Of a DNA stretch of 64,000 bases, positions 7,939 to 16,238 are shown one piece after another; within the stretch, counting starts at the first letter, position 1; each line of letters begins with the position of its first letter. The DNA comes from Klenkia marina (lineage in GTDB: Bacteria; Actinomycetota; Actinomycetes; Mycobacteriales; Geodermatophilaceae): positions 124,001-188,000 of the forward strand of contig NZ_FMUH01000006.1 in the NCBI RefSeq assembly GCF_900101025.1. The letters are read 5' to 3'. A model generated the notes under the pieces. It searched no databases. It saw only the letters and a program-made list of their open reading frames with translations, and had not been told where the DNA came from. Position numbers and translations under genes: made by a program.

Positions 7939-9030
7939 ATGACCGCACAGACCCTCGGCGTCGAGGAGGAGTTCCACCTCGTCGACCCCGCCACCGGGGC
8001 ACTCGCGGCCAGCTCGACCGTCGCCGACGCCGCCGTCCTCGGGCAGGCCGGGCCGCACGTGCAGCCCGAGATCTCCACGACCCAGCTCGAGACCGCCACC
8101 GGCGTGTGCACCACCCTCGCCGAGGTCCGCGCCGCCCTGCAGGAGACCCGCGGGGAAGCGGTGAAGGCGGCCCAGAGCGACGGGCTGACCGTGCTCGCCG
8201 CCTCCACGCACCCGTCGTCCGCGGTCGGCGACCTCGTGCTCACCGACGCCCCGCGCTACCGCGTCATGGTGGAGCGCTGGGCCGGCCTGGCCACCGGTCA
8301 GGACATCTGCGGCACCCACGTGCACGTCGGCGTCGACGACCTCGACACCGCCGTCCACGTCATGGACCGCGCCCGCCCCTGGCTTCCGTTGCTGCTGGCC
8401 ATGACCGGCAGCTCTCCGTTCCACCAAGCCGCCGACACGGGCTACGAGTCGTGGCGCACCGTCTGGTGGTCGCGCTGGCCGGTCTCCGGCCCACCCGACC
8501 AGCTCGGCGACGCAGCGGGGTACCGGGACGTCGTCCGGCAGCTCGTCGCCAGCGGCATGGTGCCCGACGGCTCGCAGCTCTACTGGGACCTGCGGCCCTC
8601 CACCCACGTGCCCACCGTCGAGTTCCGCGGTGCCGATGTCTGCACGGACCTGGACGACGTCGTCCTGCACGCCGCGCTGTGCCGCTCGCTGGTCGCCGTC
8701 CTCGCCCGCGACACCGCCCCGGCACCGCAGATCCGGCCCGAGGTGCTGCGCGCCGCCCGCTGGAAGGCCGCCCGCGCCGGGCTCACCGGTGAGCTGTTCG
8801 ACCCGGCCACCACCGAGCTCGTGCCTGCCGGGACCGCGGTCCGGTCGCTGCTGACCGTCGTCCGCGACGACCTCGACGAGCGCGGCGACCTCGACGAGGT
8901 CACCGCGCTCACCGAGCAGCTCCTGGCCCGCGGGACGTCGGCCGCCCGGCAGCGCCGCACCATGCACCGCACCGGCGACGCGGGCGCCGTCGTCCGCGAC
9001 CTGCTCGAGGTCGGCGGCACCGCCGTCTGA
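7939..9030 (+). CDS. YbdK-type carboxylate-amine ligase (glutamate-cysteine ligase family 2)
   Basis: A 363-residue member of the GCS2/YbdK family, ATP-dependent ligases that join a carboxylate (usually glutamate) to an amine. The diagnostic N-terminus LGVEEEFHLVD carries the metal-binding glutamates. The central CGTHVHVGV and the later YWDLRPSTHVPTVEFR are family signatures. AGGAG lies 8 nt before ATG, and TACCGT (7897-7902) is a likely -10. It is divergent from the M18 gene. Many actinobacteria make mycothiol rather than glutathione, so a simple glutathione role is doubtful; the true product is unknown. Confidence 0.85.
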   Translation: MTAQTLGVEEEFHLVDPATGALAASSTVADAAVLGQAGPHVQPEISTTQLETATGVCTTLAEVRAALQETRGEAVKAAQSDGLTVLAASTHPSSAVGDLVLTDAPRYRVMVERWAGLATGQDICGTHVHVGVDDLDTAVHVMDRARPWLPLLLAMTGSSPFHQAADTGYESWRTVWWSRWPVSGPPDQLGDAAGYRDVVRQLVASGMVPDGSQLYWDLRPSTHVPTVEFRGADVCTDLDDVVLHAALCRSLVAVLARDTAPAPQIRPEVLRAARWKAARAGLTGELFDPATTELVPAGTAVRSLLTVVRDDLDERGDLDEVTALTEQLLARGTSAARQRRTMHRTGDAGAVVRDLLEVGGTAV

Positions 9031-9037
9031 CCACCGC

Positions 9038-9583
9038 TCAGGGCGCGGGCTGCCACCGGAAGCGGTCGACGAACCCGGCCAGGCCCGGCAGGCGGGACGC
9101 GAGCTGGAGCAGACCGAGACCCAGCGCACCACCCGCGACGTTGAACAGCAGGTCGTGCACGTCGGCGATGTGGCCCCCGCCCAGCAGGTGGGCGGTGAGG
9201 TACTGCGTCACCTCGATGGCCAGGCTCGCCGCCGTCACGACGGCCACCACCCGCAGCCACGACGGCCGCGCCAGCACGAGCGCCACCAGTACGCCCAGCG
9301 GCACGAACACCAGCACGTTCATGACGGCGTCGGACACCTCGTACTCCGTGGTCGGGTCCAGCACGAGGTACTCCGTCCAGGGCACGTCGGCTCCCGGCTT
9401 GTCCAGGAACACCGGGAACACGGTGTTCGCGACGATGCCGGCGGCGTACACGCTCAGCGCGACGGCCACGGCGGCACGCGGGACGCTCCACCGGCCGCTG
9501 CGGTGCAGCGACCACAGCAGCAGAGCGAGGACGACCGCGCCCAGCGGGACGACGACCGGCAGCACCGGGACCTGGCGGAACAC
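9038..9583 (-). CDS. VanZ-family membrane protein
   Basis: A 181-residue membrane protein with about four to five hydrophobic segments. The VanZ-like core is recognisable as NVLVFVPLG, followed by a helix ending in SLAIEVTQYL and a final segment with DVHDLLFNVAGGALG. The true start is taken as GTG 9583, which has GAGGAG 9 nt upstream; longer in-frame starts would run into low-complexity Ser/Arg sequence. VanZ itself gives low-level teicoplanin resistance, but most family members have no known function. It is convergent with the YbdK-type gene with only a few bases between the stops. Confidence 0.75.
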   Translation of the reverse strand: MFRQVPVLPVVVPLGAVVLALLLWSLHRSGRWSVPRAAVAVALSVYAAGIVANTVFPVFLDKPGADVPWTEYLVLDPTTEYEVSDAVMNVLVFVPLGVLVALVLARPSWLRVVAVVTAASLAIEVTQYLTAHLLGGGHIADVHDLLFNVAGGALGLGLLQLASRLPGLAGFVDRFRWQPAP

Positions 9584-9707
9584 GTCGGGGGTCTCCTCGC
9601 TCGGGTCATCGGTGCCGGCCCATGATCCCCGACCACGGCCCGGCGGCACCGATGAGTTCCACCCGCGCGCGCCGTCCCCACCCCGAACCCACGACGAGGA
9701 GCAACGC

Positions 9708-10253
9708 ATGCGCAGGGTGGTCGCGTACGAACTCGTGTCCCTGGACGGCGTCGCCGAGGCCCCGGACACCTTCATCACCACCTGGGACGACGTCCTCGAC
9801 GCCAACCTGGCCGACGTCATCGCCACCCAGGACGCCGTGGTGCTCGGCCGGCGCAGCTACGACGAGTGGGCCGGCTACTGGCCGACCAGCGACGTCGAGC
9901 CGTTCGCCACCTTCATCAACGGGGTGGCCAAGCACGTCGCCACCTCCACCCCGCTGACGACCCCGTGGGCGAACAGCACGGTGGTCGACGGCGACCTCGG
10001 GGCCCACGTCCGCGACCTGAAGGCCCAGCCCGGCGGCGACATCGGCGTGCACGCCAGCATCTCGGTGGTGCAGGCGCTGCTGGCGGCCGGCGTGGTCGAC
10101 GAGCTGCGGCTCGTGGTGGCCCCGCACGTCGCCGGTACGGGTCGGCGGCTGCTCGACGAGGTGCCCGCCACCGCGCTGCGGCTGACCAGCAGCACCACGT
10201 CCCCGACCGGCCACCTGGTGCTCACCTACCGCCCCGGGGCCGCCGTCGAGTGA
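9708..10253 (+). CDS. RibD C-terminal / dihydrofolate-reductase-like protein
   Basis: A 181-residue protein of the RibD_C (bacterial bifunctional deaminase-reductase) fold, NADPH-binding and DHFR-like. The start RRVVAYELVSLDGVAEAP, the VLGRRSYDEW segment and the late GGDIGVHASISVVQALL followed by VDELRLVVAP are typical of stand-alone members of this family. ATG 9708 has GAGGAG 6 nt upstream. It is monocistronic and divergent from the VanZ gene. Its substrate is unknown. It is unlikely to be the true riboflavin enzyme because the deaminase domain is absent. A second member of the family is at 16766-17386. Confidence 0.8.
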   Translation: MRRVVAYELVSLDGVAEAPDTFITTWDDVLDANLADVIATQDAVVLGRRSYDEWAGYWPTSDVEPFATFINGVAKHVATSTPLTTPWANSTVVDGDLGAHVRDLKAQPGGDIGVHASISVVQALLAAGVVDELRLVVAPHVAGTGRRLLDEVPATALRLTSSTTSPTGHLVLTYRPGAAVE

Positions 10254-10396
10254 GCAGCCTTCGTCGTCGGCGGGGCCCGGGAACAGCAGTCGGCGCACGG
10301 TGGACGCGCGCGCCGCACGCGCGCAACGCGCGGGCATTGTCAGCGCAACACAGCAGGGCCACAGTGAGCGCCACCCGACCCCGCCGGAGGCAGCTC

Positions 10397-11809
10397 GTGA
10401 CCGCTGAACCGACCACCACGACCGGCACCAGCGAGTACCTCGCCAAGCGCCAACTGCGCACCGGCACCGCGGGCTGGCCACTGCTGGCCGGGCTCGGCGT
10501 CGCCGCGGTCATCTCCGGCGACTACGCCGGCTGGAACTTCGGCCTGGCCGAGGGCGGGTTCGGCGGGCTGCTCATCGCCACCGTGCTCATGGGGATCATG
10601 TACATGGCCATGGTGTTCGGCCTCGCCGAGCTGGGCGCCGCGCTGCCGACCGCCGGCGGTGGCTACACCTTCGCCCGCCGCGCCCTGGGCCCCTGGGGCG
10701 GCTACGCCACCGGCGTCGCCGTCCTGCTCGAGTACGCCATCGCCCCGGCCGCCATCGCCACGTTCATCGGCGGCTACGTCGAGTCGCTGGGCCTGTTCGG
10801 CATCACCGACGGCTGGTGGGTCTACCTCGCCGTCTACGCCCTCTTCATCGGCGTGCACCTCATGGGCGTCGGCGAGGCGCTCAAGGTCATGATGGCCATC
10901 GCGGCGGTCGCCGTCCTCGGGCTCGTGCTGTTCCTGCTCGGCGCGATCCCGGCCTTCGACGCCGCCAACCTCACCGACATCGCGCCCACCGACGCCGCCG
11001 GCGCCTCGGACTGGTTGCCGTTCGGCCTGCTCGGCGTGTGGGCGGCGTTCCCGTTCGCGATCTGGTTCTTCCTCGCCGTCGAGTGCGTGCCGCTGGCCGC
11101 CGAGGAGGCCAAGGACCCCGCGCGCTCCATGCCCAAGGGCATCGTCGCCGCGATGGCGGTGCTGGCCACCCTCGCCGTCCTCATGCTGCTCTTCACCACG
11201 GGCGCGGGCGGCGCGCAGCTCATCTCCGAGTCGGCCAACCCGCCCGTCGACGGGCTCCAGCCGGGCACCCTGCAGACGGTCGTCAACTACATGGGCCTGG
11301 TCGGGCTCGTGGCCAGCTTCTTCTCCATCGTCTACGCCTACAGCCGGCAGACCTTCGCCCTCTCCCGCGCCGGTTACCTGCCGCGCTCGCTGTCGGTCAC
11401 CAACAGCCGCAAGGCCCCGGTGCTCGCGCTGGTCGTGCCCGGCGTCGTCGGCTTCCTGCTCACCCTCACCGGCCAGGGCGCGACCCTGCTCAACATGGCG
11501 GTGTTCGGCGCGGCCCTGTCGTACGTGCTGATGATGACCAGCCACATCGTGCTGCGCCGCCGCGAACCCGACCTGGAACGGCCGTACCGCACCCCGGGCG
11601 GGATGACGACCACCGGGATCGCCCTCGTGCTCGCCGTCCTCGCGGTGCTGGCCACCTTCCTGGTCGACCCGCTCGCCGCCGGGCTGACGCTGGTCGCGTT
11701 CGGCGTCTTCATGGCGTACTTCGCGCTGTACAGCCGGCACCACCTCGTGGCCGCCGCCCCGGAGGAGGAGTTCGCCGCCCTGGCAGCGGCCGAGGACGAC
11801 GTCCGATGA
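10397..11809 (+). CDS. eat: Ethanolamine permease (APC superfamily)
   Basis: A 470-residue, roughly 12-helix transporter of the amino acid-polyamine-organocation superfamily. The N-terminal signature (ISGDYAGWNFGLAEGG, then GELGAALPTAGGGY-like sequence, and LEYAIAPAAIATFIGGYVES) matches ethanolamine permeases closely. The GTG start has GGAGG at 6 nt. It is the first gene of a three-gene unit: its stop overlaps the eutB start (ATGA). Genes for uptake and deamination are thus translated together. The 143-bp leader holds GC-rich repeats but no clear operator. Confidence 0.9.
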   Translation: MTAEPTTTTGTSEYLAKRQLRTGTAGWPLLAGLGVAAVISGDYAGWNFGLAEGGFGGLLIATVLMGIMYMAMVFGLAELGAALPTAGGGYTFARRALGPWGGYATGVAVLLEYAIAPAAIATFIGGYVESLGLFGITDGWWVYLAVYALFIGVHLMGVGEALKVMMAIAAVAVLGLVLFLLGAIPAFDAANLTDIAPTDAAGASDWLPFGLLGVWAAFPFAIWFFLAVECVPLAAEEAKDPARSMPKGIVAAMAVLATLAVLMLLFTTGAGGAQLISESANPPVDGLQPGTLQTVVNYMGLVGLVASFFSIVYAYSRQTFALSRAGYLPRSLSVTNSRKAPVLALVVPGVVGFLLTLTGQGATLLNMAVFGAALSYVLMMTSHIVLRRREPDLERPYRTPGGMTTTGIALVLAVLAVLATFLVDPLAAGLTLVAFGVFMAYFALYSRHHLVAAAPEEEFAALAAAEDDVR

Positions 11810-13218
11810 CCGCGCGCCGGGCAACGGTGGCCGGCCACACCTACGAGTTCCCCACGCTGGTCGAGGTGATGGCGAAGGCCACGCCCGCCCGCTCGGGCGA
11901 CGTGCTCGCCAGCTGCGCCGCGACGTCGGAGGCCGAGCGGGTCGCGGCCCAGACCGTGCTCGCCGACCTGCCGCTCACCACGTTCCTCGACGAGCAGGTC
12001 GTCGGCTACGACGAGGACGACGTCACGCGGCTCGTCCTCGACACCCTGGACGCCGACGCCCTGGCTCCGGTGCGGGCGCTGACCGTCGGCGGGTTCCGCG
12101 AGTGGCTGCTCGCCCGCGCCGCGCTGGGCGACGAACCGGCCATCTCGGGGCTGGCGAAGGGCCTCACGCCGGAGATGGTCGCCGCAGTCTCCAAGCTCAT
12201 GCGCAACGCCGACCTGGTCGCCGTCGGCCGGCGCACCCGGGTGATCACCGGCCTGCGCTCCACCATCGGGCTCCCCGGCCGGCTGGCGTCGCGGTTGCAG
12301 CCCAACCACCCCACCGACGACCCGGTCGGCGTCACCGCCTCGCTGCTCGACGGCCTGCTGCACGGCTCGGGCGACGCCGTCATCGGCATCAACCCGGCCA
12401 CGGACTCCCCGGCGCAGACCATCGCGCTGCTGGAGCTCATCGACGCGGTGATCAGCCGGTACGAGATCCCCACCCAGTCGTGCGTGCTGGCCCACGTCAC
12501 CACCACCTTGCGGGCGCTGGAGAAGGGCGCCCCGGTCGACCTGGTGTTCCAGTCGGTCGCCGGCACGCAGGGCGGCAACGAGGGCTTCGGGGTGACCCTC
12601 GACCTGCTCACCGAGGCCCGCGACGCGGCCCTGGCGTTGAACCGGGGCACCGTCGGGCGCAACGTCACCTACTTCGAGACCGGGCAGGGGTCGGCGCTCT
12701 CGGCCGGCGCGCACCTGGGCGTCGGCGGCCGCCCGGTCGACCAGCAGACACTGGAGTGCCGCGCCTACGGCGTCGCCCGGCACTACGACCCGCTGCTGGT
12801 CAACACCGTCGTCGGGTTCATCGGCCCCGAGTACCTCTACGACGCCAAGCAGGTCATCCGCGCCGGCCTGGAGGACCACTTCTGCGGCAAGCTGCTCGGC
12901 CTGCCCATGGGCGTCGACGTCTGCTACACCAACCACACCGACGTCGACCCCGACGACACCGACACCCTCACCCTGCTGCTCGGCGCGGCCGGGTGCTCGT
13001 TCGTCATCGCCGTCCCGGGCTCGGACGACGTGATGCTGCACTACCAGTCGTTGTCGTTCCAGGACGTGCTCACCACCCGCCAGGTGCTGGGCCTGCGCCC
13101 GGCGCCGGAGTTCGAGGCCTGGTTGCAGCGCATGGACCTGGTCGACCACACCGGCCGGGTGCGCGAGCTGACCGCCGACGCCCCGCAGGCCCGAGCACTG
13201 CTGGCTGCAGCCCGATGA
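11806..13218 (+). CDS. eutB: Ethanolamine ammonia-lyase large subunit
   Basis: A 470-residue EutB, the catalytic subunit of adenosylcobalamin-dependent ethanolamine ammonia-lyase, which converts ethanolamine to acetaldehyde and ammonia. Family landmarks include GINPATDSPAQTIALL, TQSCVLAHVTTT, FQSVAGTQGGNEGFGVTL and YFETGQGSALSAGAH, with DVCYTNHTD late in the barrel. Length is slightly above the enterobacterial protein. It overlaps the permease stop and the eutC start by ATGA junctions. No reactivase (EutA) or shell proteins are encoded nearby, so acetaldehyde must be handled without a microcompartment, at least from this locus. Confidence 0.95.
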   Translation: MTARRATVAGHTYEFPTLVEVMAKATPARSGDVLASCAATSEAERVAAQTVLADLPLTTFLDEQVVGYDEDDVTRLVLDTLDADALAPVRALTVGGFREWLLARAALGDEPAISGLAKGLTPEMVAAVSKLMRNADLVAVGRRTRVITGLRSTIGLPGRLASRLQPNHPTDDPVGVTASLLDGLLHGSGDAVIGINPATDSPAQTIALLELIDAVISRYEIPTQSCVLAHVTTTLRALEKGAPVDLVFQSVAGTQGGNEGFGVTLDLLTEARDAALALNRGTVGRNVTYFETGQGSALSAGAHLGVGGRPVDQQTLECRAYGVARHYDPLLVNTVVGFIGPEYLYDAKQVIRAGLEDHFCGKLLGLPMGVDVCYTNHTDVDPDDTDTLTLLLGAAGCSFVIAVPGSDDVMLHYQSLSFQDVLTTRQVLGLRPAPEFEAWLQRMDLVDHTGRVRELTADAPQARALLAAAR

Positions 13219-13943
13219 GCGACGCCTTCGAGGTGCTGCGGGCGGCCACCCGGGCGCGGGTGGCGCTGGGCCGGGCCGGCGACGGGCTGCCCACCGACCG
13301 GCTGCTGGAGTTCCGCGCCGCGCACGCCGCCGCGCGCGACGCCGTCCACACGCCCCTGGACGTCGACGCGGTCGTGGCCGAGCTCGGGGAGACCGGCCTC
13401 GACGTGCTGACGGTGACCTCCGCGGCGCCGGACCGGGCCACCTACCTGCAGCGTCCCGACCTCGGCCGCCAGCTCGCCCCCGGCACCTCCCTGCCGGCAG
13501 GTGAGCACGACCTCGCGCTGGTGGTGGCCGACGGGCTCTCACCGCTCGCCGTCGCCGAGCACGCCGCGGGCACCGTGGCCGCGGTGCTCGAGCGGCTGGC
13601 CGGGTGGTCGGTGGCCCCGCTGGTGGTGGCCACCCAGGCGCGGGTGGCCATCGGCGACCAGATCGGCGAGGCACTGGGCGCCCGCATCGTGGTGGTGCTC
13701 ATCGGCGAGCGGCCGGGGCTGTCGTCGGCGGACTCCCTGGGGCTCTACCTCACCTGGGGCCCGCGCACCGGCCGGGCCGACAGCGAGCGCAACTGCATCT
13801 CCAACGTCCGCCCGCCGCACGGCCTCGGCTACGCCCAGGCCGCCGAGACGCTCGCCGGTCTGCTGCTGGCCTCGCGCGAGCTGGGCGCGTCGGGCGTGGT
13901 GCTCAAGGACGAGGGGACGGCGCTGCCCCCGGGCGCCGGCTGA
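13215..13943 (+). CDS. eutC: Ethanolamine ammonia-lyase small subunit
   Basis: A 242-residue EutC, which with EutB forms the cobalamin-binding enzyme complex. Recognisable segments are FRAAHAAARDAVH near the N-terminus, TSAAPDRATYLQRPDLGR, VVADGLSPLAVAEHA, GDQIGEALGARIVVVLIGERPGL and the C-terminal SERNCISNVRPPHGLGY. It overlaps eutB by ATGA and ends the operon. It is shorter than the E. coli protein because the N-terminal extension is reduced, which is common outside enterobacteria. Confidence 0.93.
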   Translation: MSDAFEVLRAATRARVALGRAGDGLPTDRLLEFRAAHAAARDAVHTPLDVDAVVAELGETGLDVLTVTSAAPDRATYLQRPDLGRQLAPGTSLPAGEHDLALVVADGLSPLAVAEHAAGTVAAVLERLAGWSVAPLVVATQARVAIGDQIGEALGARIVVVLIGERPGLSSADSLGLYLTWGPRTGRADSERNCISNVRPPHGLGYAQAAETLAGLLLASRELGASGVVLKDEGTALPPGAG

Positions 13944-13956
13944 CAGGATCGGGGGC

Positions 13957-14451
13957 GTGTCCACCAACGCGACCACCACGCTGACGGTCTGGTCGGCCGA
14001 CCGCGGCGCGCTGGCGGCCTACCGCGCCCGGGTCGCCGGCCCGGAGGCGGTCTTCTCGCTGGAAGCGGCCGTGCCCACCGGCCTGGCCCTGGACGCCTGG
14101 GACTGGGAGCGGGCCACCGCGCTGTGGGGGTGCGGGCGCCCCGAGCTCCCCGGGGGAGCGCTCACCGACCTCGGCGACCGGCTGGTCTACCAGGTCGACA
14201 CGCCCTGGGCCCCGCCGCACACGGCCTTCGCCACGCTCAGCGCGGCGTTCCCGGGCACGGTGGCGCACGCGCTCACCACCTGCGAGACCGAGTACGCCAG
14301 CACCGCCTGGTTCGCGGGCGGGCGCACCGTCGACATGCGCGAGACCGAGCTCGACCTGCCCGAGGAGGAGCTCGACGACTGGGACGGCGAGTGGCATCTG
14401 CCCGCCGACTGGTCCTTCGACGTCGCCCGGGCCCGCGCGCTCCTCGGCTGA
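13957..14451 (+). CDS. Api92/YubB-like ferredoxin-fold protein (tentative)
   Basis: A 164-residue protein without signal peptide or membrane segment. The run WGCGRPELPGG, then LVYQVDTPWAPPHTAF, then LSAAFPG resembles the fold of Api92/YubB-like proteins, where a W-G-T-K start and a DTAWSPP loop are typical. This match is from memory of the pattern, so it is tentative. The C-terminus is acidic (LPEEELDDWDGEW). The GTG start has CAGGAT 7 nt upstream, the leaderless layout. It follows eutC by 13 bp but has its own apparent promoter. Function is unknown. Confidence 0.6.
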   Translation: MSTNATTTLTVWSADRGALAAYRARVAGPEAVFSLEAAVPTGLALDAWDWERATALWGCGRPELPGGALTDLGDRLVYQVDTPWAPPHTAFATLSAAFPGTVAHALTTCETEYASTAWFAGGRTVDMRETELDLPEEELDDWDGEWHLPADWSFDVARARALLG

Positions 14452-14484
14452 TGGCCTGTCGGGCGCCCGGTCCGCCGTCGTCGG

Positions 14485-14766
14485 TCAACCGGGTGGGGCG
14501 AACCAGGGTTCGGTGACGACGACGTCGAACCGGCCGGCCAGCGCGGCCCGGACGTCGTGCAGCAGCCGGGCGCCGAGGGCCAGGTAGGCCGGGTCGCCGG
14601 GACCCACGACCGGCAGCCGGTCCTCCGCGTAGGCGGCGGTGAAGGCGTGGAGCTGCTCGACGAGCCCGGTCGGCAGACCGAGCGCGGCGGGGTCGACCGC
14701 CCGGCCGCGGGCGTCCCACAGCGGCCCGGCGCTGCGCTCGGGCCAGAACTCCAGCCGCGGTGTCAT
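14485..14766 (-). CDS. Small hypothetical protein
   Basis: A 93-residue protein that I do not recognise. It starts MTPRLEFWPERSAGPLWD, has a central helical part (LVEQLHAFTAAYAEDRL) and ends VVTEPWFAPPG. No signal peptide, membrane segment or metal motif is visible. The start overlaps the preceding gene by ATGA, making it the last gene of a three-gene leftward unit led by map. Such acidic tail genes after map-like units are probably cytosolic; no function is proposed. Confidence 0.6.
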   Translation of the reverse strand: MTPRLEFWPERSAGPLWDARGRAVDPAALGLPTGLVEQLHAFTAAYAEDRLPVVGPGDPAYLALGARLLHDVRAALAGRFDVVVTEPWFAPPG

Positions 14767-15101
14767 CCGCCGCCGCGGCGGGCACCTGCGCCGTCGGGGC
14801 CCGGCAGCGGGTCGCTGCGCTGCAGCCAGTGGGGGAGGTGACGCAGCTGCCCGCGGGCGCGCTGGGCGAGCCGACCGCGCCGGGTGGTCGGCGCGGGGAC
14901 GACCTCGAGGGACGCCTCGGTCTCCGCGGGGGCGGCCTCCGCGGCCTCGGCTCGGGCGTGCAACCGCGCCCGGACGTCGTCCGGCGTGTACGCGCGGCGC
15001 TGCCGCTCGTCGCGGGCCAGCACCACCCCGGTCGCGGCCACCCCGGCCAGGCCCGCCAGCCCGATCAGCCGGCCGACCGTCGATCGGCTCACCCGGGCCA
15101 T
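14763..15101 (-). CDS. Small membrane-anchored hypothetical protein
   Basis: A 112-residue protein with one N-terminal hydrophobic helix (about residues 10-30, LIGLAGLAGVAATGVVLA) followed by a charged cytoplasmic or exposed region rich in Arg, Ala and Glu, and a C-terminal Gly/Arg tail. The ATG at 15101 lies 2 bp after the map stop, and its own stop overlaps the next gene. It is therefore the middle of the map unit. I cannot assign a family. Confidence 0.6.
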   Translation of the reverse strand: MARVSRSTVGRLIGLAGLAGVAATGVVLARDERQRRAYTPDDVRARLHARAEAAEAAPAETEASLEVVPAPTTRRGRLAQRARGQLRHLPHWLQRSDPLPGPDGAGARRGGG

Positions 15102-15103
15102 CG

Positions 15104-15889
15104 TCAGCGGCCCGACGGCAGGGTCATGACCTCGACGCCGTCCTCGGTGATGGCCACCGTGTGCTCGCTGTGCGCGGTGCGGCAGCCGGTGGCGCTGCGC
15201 AGCGTCCAGCCGTCGTCGTCGGTGACCAGCTCGTCGGTGTCGGTCATGACCCAGGGCTCCAGTGCCAGCAGCTGACCGGGGCGCAGCTTCATGCCCCGCC
15301 CCGCGCGGCCGTCGTTGGGCACGTGCGGGTCCTGGTGCATGGTCGTGCCGATGCCGTGCCCGCCGAAGTCGGTGTTCACCGAGTAGCCGGCCCCGCGCAG
15401 CACCTCGCCGACCGCCGCGGAGATGTCGCCCAGCTTGACCCCGGGACCGGCGGTGGCGATGGCCGTGGCCAGGGCCTTCTCCGTGGTCTGGATCAGCCGC
15501 ACGCTCTCGGCCGGGCGGGCATCGCCCACCACGAAGCTGATGGCCGAGTCCGCGGCGACCCCGCCCAGCACCACGGCCAGGTCGAGGCTCAGCAGGTCGC
15601 CGTCGCGCAGTGCGTAGTCGTGGGGGAGGCCGTGCAGCACGCCGTCGTTGACCGAGGTGCAGATGTAGTGGCCGAACGGGCCGCGGCCGAACGAGGGCGC
15701 GTAGTCGACGTAGCAGGAGGTGGCGCCCGCGCCGAGGATGATCTCCTTGGCCCACTGGTCGATCTCGAGCAGGTTGGTGCCCACCGTCGCGCGGCTCTTC
15801 AGCGACTGCAGGATGTCGGCCACCAGGGCGCCGGTCTCGCGGGCGCGGGCGACCTGGGACGGGGAGAGGATCTCGATCACGCCGGTCAT
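15104..15889 (-). CDS. map: Methionine aminopeptidase, type I
   Basis: A 261-residue type I methionine aminopeptidase that removes the initiator methionine. The five metal ligands are in recognisable contexts: LLSLDLAVVLGGVAADSA (two Asp, the first in the LDLA strand), GHGIGTTMHQDP (His), LLALEPWVM (Glu) and the C-terminal AHSEHTVAIT (Glu). No N-terminal SH3-binding zinc extension is present. The ATG is only 26 bp from the divergent HTH gene, so its leader is very short. It heads a unit with two small genes. It is not next to the ribosomal protein operon, so it may be one of two map copies, as is usual in actinobacteria. Confidence 0.93.
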   Translation of the reverse strand: MTGVIEILSPSQVARARETGALVADILQSLKSRATVGTNLLEIDQWAKEIILGAGATSCYVDYAPSFGRGPFGHYICTSVNDGVLHGLPHDYALRDGDLLSLDLAVVLGGVAADSAISFVVGDARPAESVRLIQTTEKALATAIATAGPGVKLGDISAAVGEVLRGAGYSVNTDFGGHGIGTTMHQDPHVPNDGRAGRGMKLRPGQLLALEPWVMTDTDELVTDDDGWTLRSATGCRTAHSEHTVAITEDGVEVMTLPSGR

Positions 15890-15915
15890 GTTATCCCGGT
15901 ACTAGTATCCCGGTC
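15890..15915. promoter_or_regulatory. 26-bp divergent promoter between map and HTH gene
   Basis: The whole spacer contains two direct copies of TATCCCGGT (15892-15900 and 15907-15915 by register) around the palindrome TACTAGTA. TAGTAT (15903-15908) lies 7 nt before the rightward ATG, so that transcript is probably leaderless. Both promoters must overlap. Confidence 0.6.
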
Positions 15916-16182
15916 ATGGTCCGGTTGCCCCTCACCCCCGACGACGTCGAGCGCGGCCGCCGGCTGGGCGCGCTGCTGCGCCGGGCCCGCGGCGGGCGGT
16001 CGATGCTCGACACCGCCCTGGCCGCCGGCATCTCGCCCGAGACGCTGCGCAAGATCGAGTCCGGCCGGGTGGCCACCCCGGCGTTCACCACGGTGGCCGC
16101 GGTGGCCGAGGTGCTCGGGGTGTCGCTGGACACCGTGTGGGCCGAGGTCGCCCGCCCGGCCGACGCCTCGCTGACCGCCTGA
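15916..16182 (+). CDS. Small HTH (XRE-type) transcriptional regulator
   Basis: An 88-residue protein that is almost only a helix-turn-helix domain: RLGALLRRARGGRSMLDTAL, then AGISPETLRKIESGRVATP and a closing AEVLGVSLDTVW helix (residues 15-75). This is the XRE/Cro fold, with the I-E-S-G-R turn typical of it. The ATG is at a leaderless distance from TAGTAT. It is divergent from map across 26 bp holding a direct repeat, so it could control map and itself. The gene ends in four tandem 8-bp repeats that run over the stop codon. Confidence 0.8.
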   Translation: MVRLPLTPDDVERGRRLGALLRRARGGRSMLDTALAAGISPETLRKIESGRVATPAFTTVAAVAEVLGVSLDTVWAEVARPADASLTA

Positions 16183-16203
16183 CCGCCTGGCCGCCTGACC
16201 GCC
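16172..16203. repeat. 8-bp tandem repeat across a stop codon
   Basis: Four copies of TGACCGCC (third with one change) run from 16172 to 16203. The second copy supplies the TGA stop of the HTH gene. Because 8 is not a multiple of 3, copy-number change would alter the C-terminus. Confidence 0.8.
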
Positions 16204-16238
16204 GTCGGCGCGCACCGGGCCGGCGCTAGGTTGACCCG

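Noticed and set aside
10340-13674. Long leftward frames over the ethanolamine genes.
   Set aside because: The plus strand encodes clear permease, EutB and EutC proteins; the opposite frames are low-complexity shadows.
16183-16238. Small RNA gene between the HTH and NlpC/P60-like genes.
   Set aside because: The 56 bp are mostly the 8-bp repeat and the promoter of the next gene; no separate hairpin is visible.
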